A stretch of 45,575 nt of DNA from Alphaproteobacteria bacterium (lineage in GTDB: Bacteria; Pseudomonadota; Alphaproteobacteria; MPNO01; UBA2964). Numbering within the stretch: position 1 is the first letter of the stretch; every line of letters begins with the position of its first letter. A program made the translations under genes and the position numbers. This document shows, piece by piece, positions 1 to 7,291 of this stretch. The stretch lies in the NCBI GenBank assembly GCA_009377375.1, contig WHUE01000022.1:1-45575 (forward strand), written 5' to 3'. The notes beneath the pieces were generated by a model. That model had not been told where the DNA came from. It ran no database searches and worked only from the letters and a program-made list of their open reading frames with translations.

Positions 1-1330
1 TGGCCAGCACCGCCGGCGCCAGCGGATAGTCCAGCTTGCGCATCAGGTAGCCGACGACGCCGAAGAGCAGCATCAGCCACACGTCGTGCATGTCCTTCGT
101 CGGCGCATAGCCGCCGACGACGCAGAGCACGTAGATCATCGGCGCGAGGATGGTGAACGGCATCTTCAGCACGGCGATGAACGCCGGTATGAAGGCGATG
201 TTGATCAGCAGCGCGAACAGGTTGGCGGCATACAGGCTGGCGATCAGCCCCCAGACGAAATCCTTGTGGTCGATGAACAGCCGGGGTCCCGGCTCCAGCC
301 CCCAGATCACCATGCCGCCGAGCAGGATGGCGGTGGTCGGCGAGCCGGGGATGCCGAGCGTCAGCATCGGCAGCATCGAGCCCGTGCTGGCGGCGTTGTT
401 GGCGGATTCCGGTGCGACGATGCCGTGCAGGTTGCCCTTGCCGAAGCTGCGCGGGTCCTTCGACATGGTCTTGGCCACGCCATAGGCCATCAGCGAGCCG
501 GGCGTCGCGCCGGCGGCCGGGAGGATGCCGACGAAATAGCCGAGGAACGACCCCATCAGCATGGTCCAGACCGTCTTCTTCAGCTCGATCAGGGCATCCA
601 GAATGCGCCTGACCGACACCTCGGCCCGGGACAGCACCATCTTGCCCTTCGACTGCTCGATCACCCACAGCATCTCGCCGATGCCGTAGATGCCGATGGC
701 CAGCACCAGGAAGTTCACCCCGTGGAAGAACCCCGGCAGGTCGAAGAAGATCAGCCGCGGGTTGCCGCTGACGATGTCGAGCCCGACCGCGCTGAACACC
801 AGGCCGATGAAGATGGAAAAGAAGGTCTTGGGGATGTCGTCGCCGCCCAGCCCGATAAAGGTGGCGAAGGCCAGGATCATCAGGGCGAATTCTTCCGGCG
901 GTCCGAAGGCCAGTGCGACCGCGGCGAGCGGCGGCGCGAACAGGGTGAACAGGACCACCGAGACGGTGCCGCCGACGAAGCTCGCCACCGCGGCCGCGAC
1001 CAGCGCCTTGTCGGCCTGTCCCTTCAGCGCCAGGGGGCGGCCGTCGAAGGTCGTCGCCACCGCCGTCGACGCGCCGGGAATGCCGAGCATGATCGAGCTG
1101 ATGGCGCCACCATACATGGCGCCGTAATAGAGCGCGCCGAGAAAGATGATCGCGCCGGTCGGCGGCACCAGGAAGGTCATCGGCAGCAGGATCGCCACCC
1201 CGTTGACCGAGCCCAGCCCGGGCATGGCGCCGATGAAAAGCCCGGCGGCGCAGCCGAGAACGATGAGCCCCAGGTTGAGGGGCTCGAACGCGAGGCCGAA
1301 GCCCTCCATCAGAAGGTTGAAGATGTCCAT
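1..1330 (-). CDS. tctA: TctA family large permease of a tripartite tricarboxylate transporter (3' end cut by window)
   Basis: The reading frame begins MDIFNLLMEGFGLAFEPLN and runs off the left edge, giving about 443 residues of a family that is usually near 500, so only the C-terminus is missing. It is a polytopic inner-membrane protein with the TctA hallmarks LFIGAMPGLGSVNG near the N-terminus, MLGIPGASTAVATTFDG, and the second-half copy APESANNAASTGSMLPMLTLG followed by GIPGSPTTAILLGG. TctA forms the translocation channel that takes up a carboxylate delivered by the TctC-type binding protein, driven by an ion gradient. It is the third gene of a minus-strand tctC-tctB-tctA run, 94 bp after tctB. 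The substrate cannot be read from the permease; the nearby TcuA-like enzyme suggests a tricarballylate- or citrate-like acid. Family call is very secure. Confidence 0.95.
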   Translation of the reverse strand, partial: MDIFNLLMEGFGLAFEPLNLGLIVLGCAAGLFIGAMPGLGSVNGVAILLPMTFLVPPTGAIIFLGALYYGAMYGGAISSIMLGIPGASTAVATTFDGRPLALKGQADKALVAAAVASFVGGTVSVVLFTLFAPPLAAVALAFGPPEEFALMILAFATFIGLGGDDIPKTFFSIFIGLVFSAVGLDIVSGNPRLIFFDLPGFFHGVNFLVLAIGIYGIGEMLWVIEQSKGKMVLSRAEVSVRRILDALIELKKTVWTMLMGSFLGYFVGILPAAGATPGSLMAYGVAKTMSKDPRSFGKGNLHGIVAPESANNAASTGSMLPMLTLGIPGSPTTAILLGGMVIWGLEPGPRLFIDHKDFVWGLIASLYAANLFALLINIAFIPAFIAVLKMPFTILAPMIYVLCVVGGYAPTKDMHDVWLMLLFGVVGYLMRKLDYPLAPAVLA

Positions 1331-1424
1331 TGCCGGTCAGGATCCAGAACGCAGAATTCCATCCATGCGCCGCGGTTTGCTCCGGTCTTGCCGCCGGCCG
1401 CGACGCCCTCTCGTTCGGCTCGCC

Positions 1425-1940
1425 CTACAGGAAAATGTCGTAGAGCGGGTAATAGACCCAGTCGTTCAGGAAGAGATCGCCCGCCATGCCCTTGGGCAAC
1501 TCGATCTTCAGCGCGATCTCGAAGAAAAAGAACGTCACCACCGGAGTGGCCGCGCCTACGCTGCCCGTCAGCCCCCACGGGTGATGGCCGATCCAGCGCA
1601 GATAGAAGATCAGATAGAGCGGCACCGACACATACACGCCGAGCAGATGGATCAGCCCGATCATGACCGCCAGCGACCCGGCCCCGATCACGAACAGCTG
1701 CAGCGTGCGGCGGTCCATGTAGGGCTCGTCCGACTGCGAGGGCGGGCTCACCCGGCGTACCCAGCGGACGATGATCCAGACGCAGCAGGCGAGCATGCCC
1801 GCCGACAGCCAGAACGGGAACGCCCCGCCGCCCGGACCGGAACCCCTGGTCCAGCCGATGGGGAGTTCCGTACTCTTCCACATAAGATAGACGGAGAAGA
1901 TCGCCATGACGACGGCCATAACAAGCTCAGCCACGCGCAT
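1425..1940 (-). CDS. tctB: TctB family small permease subunit
   Basis: A 171-residue membrane protein with about four hydrophobic segments, starting MRVAELVMAVVMAIFSVYLM. Its size, its N-terminal single helix followed by a charged stretch, and its place between tctC and tctA are typical of TctB, the poorly conserved small subunit of TTT transporters. The segment VYVSVPLYLIFYLRWIG and the end LFLNDWVYYPLYDIFL fit the TctB pattern of a helix pair followed by a short aromatic tail. A purine-rich ribosome site (GGGGGA) lies about 11 bases upstream of the ATG. It follows tctC by 44 bp on the same strand. Identification rests on architecture and context more than on strong motifs. Confidence 0.9.
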   Translation of the reverse strand: MRVAELVMAVVMAIFSVYLMWKSTELPIGWTRGSGPGGGAFPFWLSAGMLACCVWIIVRWVRRVSPPSQSDEPYMDRRTLQLFVIGAGSLAVMIGLIHLLGVYVSVPLYLIFYLRWIGHHPWGLTGSVGAATPVVTFFFFEIALKIELPKGMAGDLFLNDWVYYPLYDIFL

Positions 1941-1984
1941 GGCGATCCATCCCCCTTCGAACGACTTTTTGGCCTTGAACCGGG

Positions 1985-2989
1985 CTACTTTATCTCGCCC
2001 AGCGCCTTCAGCAGGTCGCGATGAACCTCGAGCTCCGCGACGAAGTAGTCGGTCAGCTCCTTACCCGTCAGCCAGCCCGGAACCAGGCCCTTGCTGTTCA
2101 GGTAGCCCTGCCACTCCTTCGACTTGTAGACCTTCTCGAACACGGAGACGTAGAAGTCCTGGGCCTCTTTCGGCATGCCGGGCGGCGCGATGACGCTGCG
2201 CTGCATGTAGTAGACCATGTCGTTGCCCTTGCCGAGCTCCTCGAAGGTCGGGATATTGCCCCACTTGCCCTTCAGCTTGCCCTTCGGCGTGAAGCTGGCC
2301 AGCGCCACCGACTTGCCCGCGTCCCAGAACCCGGCCTGTTCGGACGGGTTGTTGACGGTCGAGTTGATGTGCCCGCCGACGAGCTGCTTCGCCACGGCTC
2401 CGCCGCCCTTGAACGGGACGTAGGTCATCTTGACGCCGAACTTCTTCTCCAGCATCGCGGTGACCAGCGAGTCTTCCTGGCCCTTGCCGGTGCCGCCCAT
2501 CTTCCAGTGGGTGGGACCCGCCTTCTTCACGGCGGCCACGTAGTCCTCGACCGTCTTGATGCCGGAATCGGCGCTCACCCAGAGCTGGAACGTGTCTTCG
2601 GCAAGACGCGCGATCGGAGTGAACTTCGATATGTCGATCCCGAGCCCCGGATTGCGGAGCGGCGTCGTGTAGAGGCTGTTGAGCGTCGCCAGGATGATGT
2701 GAGGATTGCCCGCACTGTCCTTCAGGTAGCGCAGCGCCTCGGCGCCCGATCCGCCGCCCTTGTTCACGGGCACGAACGGCTTCGAAGAAAGCTTGTTCTT
2801 CTGGATGATGCCCTGGATGAAGCGGGCAAGCCGATCCGCACCGCCGCCCTGGCCCGCCATGATGACGAACTCGACCGACTTGCGCGGCTCCCAGGCTGCG
2901 CCGGCATCGGTCGCGACCGACACCGTTCCCAGCCCGGCAACAAGCCCGGCGCCCAGCGCAAGGCCCGTCGTCCTTCCTAAGATTCTCAT
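1985..2989 (-). CDS. tctC: TctC/Bug family periplasmic substrate-binding protein
   Basis: A 334-residue secreted protein. Residues 1-32 look like a Sec signal peptide ending AGAAWEP. The mature part has the Bug fold signatures: VEFVIMAGQGGGADRLAR near the start (glycine-rich ligand loop), VPVNKGGGSGAEALRYL, and YVPFKGGGAVAKQLVGGHIN in the middle. It captures a carboxylate in the periplasm and hands it to TctA/TctB. A clear GGAGGAG ribosome site sits just upstream of the ATG. It is the first gene of the tctCBA run; the 369-bp region in front of it holds a GTATACC repeat operator. It lies next to a TcuA-like dehydrogenase, so a tricarballylate-like ligand is plausible but not proven. Confidence 0.93.
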   Translation of the reverse strand: MRILGRTTGLALGAGLVAGLGTVSVATDAGAAWEPRKSVEFVIMAGQGGGADRLARFIQGIIQKNKLSSKPFVPVNKGGGSGAEALRYLKDSAGNPHIILATLNSLYTTPLRNPGLGIDISKFTPIARLAEDTFQLWVSADSGIKTVEDYVAAVKKAGPTHWKMGGTGKGQEDSLVTAMLEKKFGVKMTYVPFKGGGAVAKQLVGGHINSTVNNPSEQAGFWDAGKSVALASFTPKGKLKGKWGNIPTFEELGKGNDMVYYMQRSVIAPPGMPKEAQDFYVSVFEKVYKSKEWQGYLNSKGLVPGWLTGKELTDYFVAELEVHRDLLKALGEIK

Positions 2990-3358
2990 GTACTCCTCCC
3001 TCTAAAATCGCCCCGGAAATGGAACTCCCCACCACGTCCTACGCGTCTTCGATCCGGTCCTCCGGAGGCCGTTCGTCCCTTGCGCACGCTCGGGAATCCG
3101 CCCCTCTCCACCGGAGAACCGTATACCTAATCTGGTATACCACTGAAAGGCTACGCGCGACTGTCGCGGTCTGTCCACCCCCAAAAACCGCGAATCGCAG
3201 ACGCCTGCGTATGGAATTCGGGGAAAACTTCCGGGCCGAGCCCCCGCGACGTCCGCGATCCCCGAACCTGGCACTCGCGCGACAGCGCGCTCGAACGAAA
3301 GCGGCGCCGGAGGGATCTCCGACGTCGTTTCACAGGCCGCTCGAGGCCGACAGCGAGG
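2990..3358. other. Intergenic region upstream of tctC
   Basis: This 369-bp stretch separates the 3' end of tcuA from the start of tctC (both minus strand). It holds the tctC ribosome site, the GTATACC repeat operator at 3121-3142 and no convincing gene: the open frames here lack ribosome sites and recognisable protein features. On the minus strand a possible -10 (TATACG, 3125-3120) lies inside the operator, but the matching -35 (TTTCAG, 3148-3143) is weak, so the promoter call is tentative. Confidence 0.6.
3121..3142. promoter_or_regulatory. Palindromic operator with repeated GTATACC upstream of tctC
   Basis: The heptamer GTATACC occurs at 3121-3127 and again at 3135-3141, exactly 14 bp apart. 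The second copy lies inside the perfect 10-bp palindrome TGGTATACCA (3133-3142). The first copy also forms a 7-bp inverted repeat with GGTATAC at 3134-3140. Palindromes of the TGGTATACCA type are typical of GntR-family (FadR/VanR branch) operators; that attribution is inference, since no GntR gene is in the window. The site overlaps the likely tctC promoter, which suggests repression. Confidence 0.55.
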
Positions 3359-4855
3359 CTAGTTTCCAGCCTTTGCCGCAGCCCCCGCCGAGGTGCCGGC
3401 CAGCCGGCCGAACACGGAGCCGGCGGTAAGCCCGGACCCGCCGGGATAGTTGAAGTAGAATAGCCCGCCGACGCATTCGCCGGCCGCGTACAGGCCCGGA
3501 ATCGGCGCGAGGTCGGTATCGACCACCTGCCCCTCGCCGTTGATGCGCATGCCGCCGAAGGTGAAGGTCAGCCCGCACGTGACGCCGTAGGCCTCGAACG
3601 GCGGCGTGTCGATGGTGTTGGCCCAGTTGGACTTGTCGATCTCCAGCCCCCTGGTGCAGCGGCCGTCCTTGACGTTGGGGTTGTAGGGAATGTCCTGCTG
3701 GACGGCGGCGTTGTATTCCCTGATCGTCTCCAGGAACTGCCTGGCGTCGACGCCTTCCAGCTTCCCGGCCAGCTCCTCCAGCGTGTTCGCCACGACCTTG
3801 GTGACCTGCTTGATGGAGTACTCGTCGCGCTTCATGTGCGCGACCTTGGCGTCCAGCACCTGGTAGGCGAACTGCCCCGGCTGGTTGAGGATCACCCGGC
3901 CGTACTTGGCGTAGGTGTAGTTGCGGAAATCCGCGCCCTCGTCCACGAAGCGCCTGCCCTCCGCGTTCACCATCACGAAGAACGGATAGGAATGCTTCTG
4001 GAACTGGTCGCCGACGGCGAGGTCGCCGAATTCCGGCGCGTTGCGGTCCCAGCCCACCGCATGGCCGCCCGACCAGTTGCCGTAGCTCGCCGCCCCGATC
4101 TTCAGAGCCATGTTGACGGCGTCGCCGGTGTTGAACCGGGTGCCGCGCACCTTGGCCAGCTCCCAGCCGGGGCCGAGATAGCGGGTGCGCATCTCCGGGT
4201 TCGCCTGGAAGCCGCCGGCGGCGATCACCACGCATTTCGCCTTCATGTCACGCAGCTCCCCACCGGACTTCACCCTGACGCCGGTGACCTTCACCCCGTC
4301 ATAGAGCAGCTCCAGCGCGCGGGTGTTGAACAGCGTCGGGATGCCGTTCTTACTGGTCGATGCCTGCAGCGCGTCGTAGAGCCCGGGGCCGCCGCCGCGG
4401 GTCTCCACCGTCAGCCCGCCCCAGAACTTGAACTTGCCGTCGATCTTGAAGGCCTGGCGGCCGTAGATCGGCACGAATTCGATGCCCTTGGAGCGCATCC
4501 AGACCAGCGTGTCCAGGCTGCGGGTCACCAGGGTCTCCGCCATCTCCGGATCGCAGCGGTACTGGGTGACGCGGAAGATGTCGTCGAAGAACTGGTCCTG
4601 GGTATAGGTGCCGAAATCGGTCGTCTCGATCTCGGTCTCCGACAGCTCGACCAGCTTCTGGATGTCCTCGACGCCGTTATAGACGACGCGCATCGCGCCG
4701 GCGGTGAAGCGCGTGTTGCCGCCCGCCTCGTCCTCCGGCGCGCGTTCCAGCATCACCACGTCGCAGCCCGCATCCCGCGCCGCCAGCGCGGCGCAGCCCG
4801 CCGCGTTGCCGGCGCCGATCACGATCACGTCCCATACCTTGTCACTGTCGCTCAT
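3359..4855 (-). CDS. tcuA: FAD-dependent tricarballylate dehydrogenase-like protein (TcuA family)
   Basis: A 498-residue flavoprotein of the FAD_binding_2/fumarate reductase family. The N-terminus carries the dinucleotide-binding motif VIVIGAGNAAGCAALAA (about residues 10-26), followed by GGNTRFTAGAMR. The C-terminus has the second FAD segment GLYAAGECVGGLFYFNYPGG and GLTAGSVFGRLAG. In Salmonella, TcuA oxidises tricarballylate to cis-aconitate and needs TcuB to re-oxidise its flavin. The gene starts inside the stop of the upstream lysR gene (ATGA overlap), so the two are translationally coupled. The downstream neighbours are tctCBA, a different uptake system from the TcuC permease of Salmonella. 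No tcuB is visible here. Related FAD enzymes of this family act on other substrates (for example fumarate or 3-ketosteroids), so the substrate remains inferred. Confidence 0.8.
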   Translation of the reverse strand: MSDSDKVWDVIVIGAGNAAGCAALAARDAGCDVVMLERAPEDEAGGNTRFTAGAMRVVYNGVEDIQKLVELSETEIETTDFGTYTQDQFFDDIFRVTQYRCDPEMAETLVTRSLDTLVWMRSKGIEFVPIYGRQAFKIDGKFKFWGGLTVETRGGGPGLYDALQASTSKNGIPTLFNTRALELLYDGVKVTGVRVKSGGELRDMKAKCVVIAAGGFQANPEMRTRYLGPGWELAKVRGTRFNTGDAVNMALKIGAASYGNWSGGHAVGWDRNAPEFGDLAVGDQFQKHSYPFFVMVNAEGRRFVDEGADFRNYTYAKYGRVILNQPGQFAYQVLDAKVAHMKRDEYSIKQVTKVVANTLEELAGKLEGVDARQFLETIREYNAAVQQDIPYNPNVKDGRCTRGLEIDKSNWANTIDTPPFEAYGVTCGLTFTFGGMRINGEGQVVDTDLAPIPGLYAAGECVGGLFYFNYPGGSGLTAGSVFGRLAGTSAGAAAKAGN

Positions 4856-5805
4856 GCCTGTGCTCCTTTCCCGGCGGCGCGGCGCCGCCCTTTTGTTGCC
4901 ATCGTGCCGGCCGCCATGCGGCGCAGCTCCTCGGTTGCCATGTCGCAGAGCGCTCTCGCCGACGGACTCAGCGTGCGGCCTGCGACCTTCAGGATGCCGA
5001 TATACCGGCTGACCACGGGTTCGGTCAGCGGGCGCACGGCGAGATTCAGATCGGGGCGCTGCGCGATGCCCAGCCTGGGCACCGCGGACACGCCGAGCCC
5101 CCGCGCCAGGAACCCCATCATGGTGGACAGGTGCTGCACCTCGTAGGTCGCCCGGGGCATCAGTCCGGTGCCGTCGAGGGCGCGTTCGAGCTGACGCTGG
5201 TTCGCTGTATCGACTCCCATGCGGATATAAGCGTATTCACCGAGATCGCGCCACCGCACCGCGCGTCTTTCCGCCAGCGGATGGGCGGCATGACAGACCA
5301 GCACATAGGGGTCTTCGACGACCGGCGTGAAATCCAGCTCCGGGCGCTCGTCGCCCTGCAGCGCGATGCCGAACTCGGCCTCACCGGTCGCGACGGCTTC
5401 CGCGACCTTCGGCCCCACGTCGTCGAACACGCGCAAGGCGACCGAGGGATAGTCGTCGCTGAACCTTTCGATCACCACGGGTAGCGCGTTGTGCGCCACG
5501 GTCATGACCGCGGCCATCGACACCACGCCCGCCTTCTTCTCGATGACGTCCCGAATTTCGGCGACGGACCGCTCGTAATCGCGCACCATCCGCTTTGCGG
5601 CCGGCAGGAATTCCTGGCCCACCACCGTCAGCCCGACGGCGCGCGACGTTCGGTCCAGAAGCCGCGCCCCGAGCGCGTCCTCCAGCTTCTTCATCCGCCG
5701 CGACAACGCCGACTGGGTCACCGACAGCTCGTCGGCGGCCTTGTTGAAGCTCTGCATTTCCGCCACCAGGACAAAGGCGCGAAAGTCTTCCAGACCGATC
5801 CGCAT
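4852..5805 (-). CDS. LysR family transcriptional regulator (probable TcuR-type regulator)
   Basis: A 317-residue LysR protein with the start set at MRIGLEDFRAFVLVAEMQSF, which places the winged helix-turn-helix at residues 1-60 as in the family; the open frame extends 14 codons further upstream but those add nothing conserved. The DNA-binding helix reads FNKAADELSVTQSALSRRMK. The rest (about 90-300) is the periplasmic-protein-like effector domain. It overlaps tcuA by four bases (ATGA), so it is the first gene of a lysR-tcuA operon. In Salmonella the tricarballylate genes are controlled by the LysR protein TcuR, which supports a local regulatory role. It may also act on the divergent binding-protein gene at 6092. 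Confidence 0.92.
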   Translation of the reverse strand: MRIGLEDFRAFVLVAEMQSFNKAADELSVTQSALSRRMKKLEDALGARLLDRTSRAVGLTVVGQEFLPAAKRMVRDYERSVAEIRDVIEKKAGVVSMAAVMTVAHNALPVVIERFSDDYPSVALRVFDDVGPKVAEAVATGEAEFGIALQGDERPELDFTPVVEDPYVLVCHAAHPLAERRAVRWRDLGEYAYIRMGVDTANQRQLERALDGTGLMPRATYEVQHLSTMMGFLARGLGVSAVPRLGIAQRPDLNLAVRPLTEPVVSRYIGILKVAGRTLSPSARALCDMATEELRRMAAGTMATKGRRRAAGKGAQA

Positions 5806-5879
5806 GACGGATTGGTATATGAGCCAAACGCAACGATCAAGATGCACTTATGAGTTTGTCGACCGCGGCGGAAAAGACT

Positions 5880-5914
5880 GCTTCTCCCGGCCGGCCGGGT
5901 GCGCCGGGAGAAGC
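5880..5914. other. Strong hairpin in the divergent lysR / binding-protein intergenic region
   Basis: A perfect 12-bp inverted repeat: arms GCTTCTCCCGGC (5880-5891) and GCCGGGAGAAGC (5903-5914) with an 11-nt loop. It sits in a 286-bp gap between two divergent genes, so it is not at the end of any called gene. It has no T-tract on either side. It could be a 5'-leader structure of the plus-strand operon, an operator or a remnant. The rest of the gap (5806-6091) contains no convincing gene and I see no clear sigma-70 promoter. Confidence 0.5.
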
Positions 5915-6091
5915 GGAGGACGAGGCGGACCGGAATCCGCCGAGCTGCGGCGGCCGGCATGGTCATTGATTCCGCTGGCATCGCCCGGACCGCCCGACTA
6001 TTGTTTCGCGGAGAGGTCTTTCTGCCCCCGCCATCGACTGACGCGAGATCCAAGGTGGCAGGGCGAATTCTTTAGGGGAGAACAGGGCACG

Positions 6092-7180
6092 ATGAAACGA
6101 ATCCTTTCCTATTCCGTCGCCGCCGCGTCGGCGGCAGCGCTGCTTGCCGGACCGGCGGCGGCGCCGGCAACCGCCGCCGATTTCAGCGGCAAACGCATCG
6201 AATGGCTCATCCCGTACGGCACGGGCGGCGGATCGAACGCGTGGGCGCGCTTTTATGCGCCGTGGCTCACCAAGGCCCTGCCGGGCCAGCCTGTGATCGC
6301 GATCAACAACATGCCCGGCGCGAGCTCGACCAAGGGCACCAACTACTTCGCCCGCCGCGGCACCAAGGACGGGCTGTCGATACTCGGTACGTCGGGGTCG
6401 ACCCAGTTCCCGTACCTGCTCGGCGACCGGCGGGTCCAGTACGACTACAAAGACTGGACCCCGCTCCTCGCCACCCCCGTCGGCGGCGTGGTTTACATCC
6501 ACAAGAGCCTGGGGGTGAAGAACGCCGACGAGGCGAAGAACCTGCGCAAGTTCCAGCTCAAGTTCGGCGCGCAGGGGCCGACCTCGCTCGACCTCGTGCC
6601 GCTTCTGGCCTTCGACATCCTCGGCCTCAACGTCAAGCCGGTCTTCGGAATGAAGAGCCGCGGAGACGGACGGCTGGCTTTCGAGCGGGGCGAGCTCCGC
6701 CTCGATTACCAGACAACGCCCGCCTTCCTGAAGCGGGTGACGCCGCTGGTCGAGAAGGGAGAGGCGATCCCGCTCTTCACCTTCGGCATGCTGGACGATA
6801 AGGGCAGCCTGGTGCGCGACCCCACCTTCCCCGACATGCCGCATCTCGGCGAGGTCTACGAGAAGATGCACGGCAAGAAGCCGCAGGGTCCGGCATGGAA
6901 GGCATGGATGACCTTCTTCGCCGCCGGCTATCCCGCCCAGAAGCTGATCGTCGTCAAGAAGGGCACGCCCAAGGAGATGGTCGATGCCTGGCGCGAAGGC
7001 GTGCGGAAGATGGTCGAGTTGCCCGGCTTCAAGGAGGCCGCAGCGAAGGCGCTGGGCGATTATCCGCAGGCCGTCGGCAAGAAGGCGGAGGTGCTCTACA
7101 AGGTAGCCACCACGGTCGATCCTGCATCCAGGAAATGGGTGGTCGACTGGCTGAAGAGCCGGTTCAACGCTACGCCGTAA
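6092..7180 (+). CDS. TctC/Bug-like periplasmic substrate-binding protein (second TTT system)
   Basis: A 362-residue protein. The ATG at 6092 follows a good ribosome site (GGGGAG, 6075-6080); the frame is open further upstream but that part has no signal peptide. Residues 1-30 form an alanine-rich Sec signal ending TAA-ADF. The mature part has IEWLIPYGTGGGSNAWARF, an equivalent of the Bug ligand loop, and INNMPGASSTKGTNYFARR. The region GMKSRGDGRLAFERGELRLD corresponds to the family's second ligand segment. It precedes the fused TctA-TctB permease by 111 bp with a strong hairpin between them. It is longer and more divergent than the tctC at 1985. The ligand is unknown. Confidence 0.87.
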   Translation: MKRILSYSVAAASAAALLAGPAAAPATAADFSGKRIEWLIPYGTGGGSNAWARFYAPWLTKALPGQPVIAINNMPGASSTKGTNYFARRGTKDGLSILGTSGSTQFPYLLGDRRVQYDYKDWTPLLATPVGGVVYIHKSLGVKNADEAKNLRKFQLKFGAQGPTSLDLVPLLAFDILGLNVKPVFGMKSRGDGRLAFERGELRLDYQTTPAFLKRVTPLVEKGEAIPLFTFGMLDDKGSLVRDPTFPDMPHLGEVYEKMHGKKPQGPAWKAWMTFFAAGYPAQKLIVVKKGTPKEMVDAWREGVRKMVELPGFKEAAAKALGDYPQAVGKKAEVLYKVATTVDPASRKWVVDWLKSRFNATP

Positions 7181-7203
7181 TCGCGCCTGCATAGTCACGA
7201 GAG

Positions 7204-7232
7204 GGGGCGAGGACAGTCGATGTCCTCGCCCC
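7204..7232 (+). terminator. Hairpin between binding protein and permease genes (terminator or attenuator)
   Basis: An 11-bp perfect inverted repeat, GGGGCGAGGAC at 7204-7214 and GTCCTCGCCCC at 7222-7232, with a 7-nt loop, 23 bp after the binding-protein stop. It is followed by a T-poor tail (GAATCTTGTT), so it is a weak intrinsic terminator. A second smaller stem (ACCGGC 7254-7259 / GCCGGT 7265-7270) follows. Partial termination or 3'-end protection at this spot would give more binding protein than permease, as is common in such operons; that role is inferred. Confidence 0.6.
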
Positions 7233-7291
7233 GAATCTTGTTAGGGTAAGGGAACCGGCCGACAGCCGGTCCGCCGCGGGAGGGGAAGCCT

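Noticed and set aside
86..1666. A 526-residue plus-strand open frame over tctA/tctB.
   Set aside because: It is the shadow of the minus-strand permease genes; the translated sequence is repetitive and charged with no known domain.
3120..3148. Full sigma-70 promoter on the minus strand for tctC (TTTCAG, 17 bp, TATACG).
   Set aside because: The -35 matches only 2 of 6 positions; the -10 is part of the palindrome. Kept only as a tentative remark.
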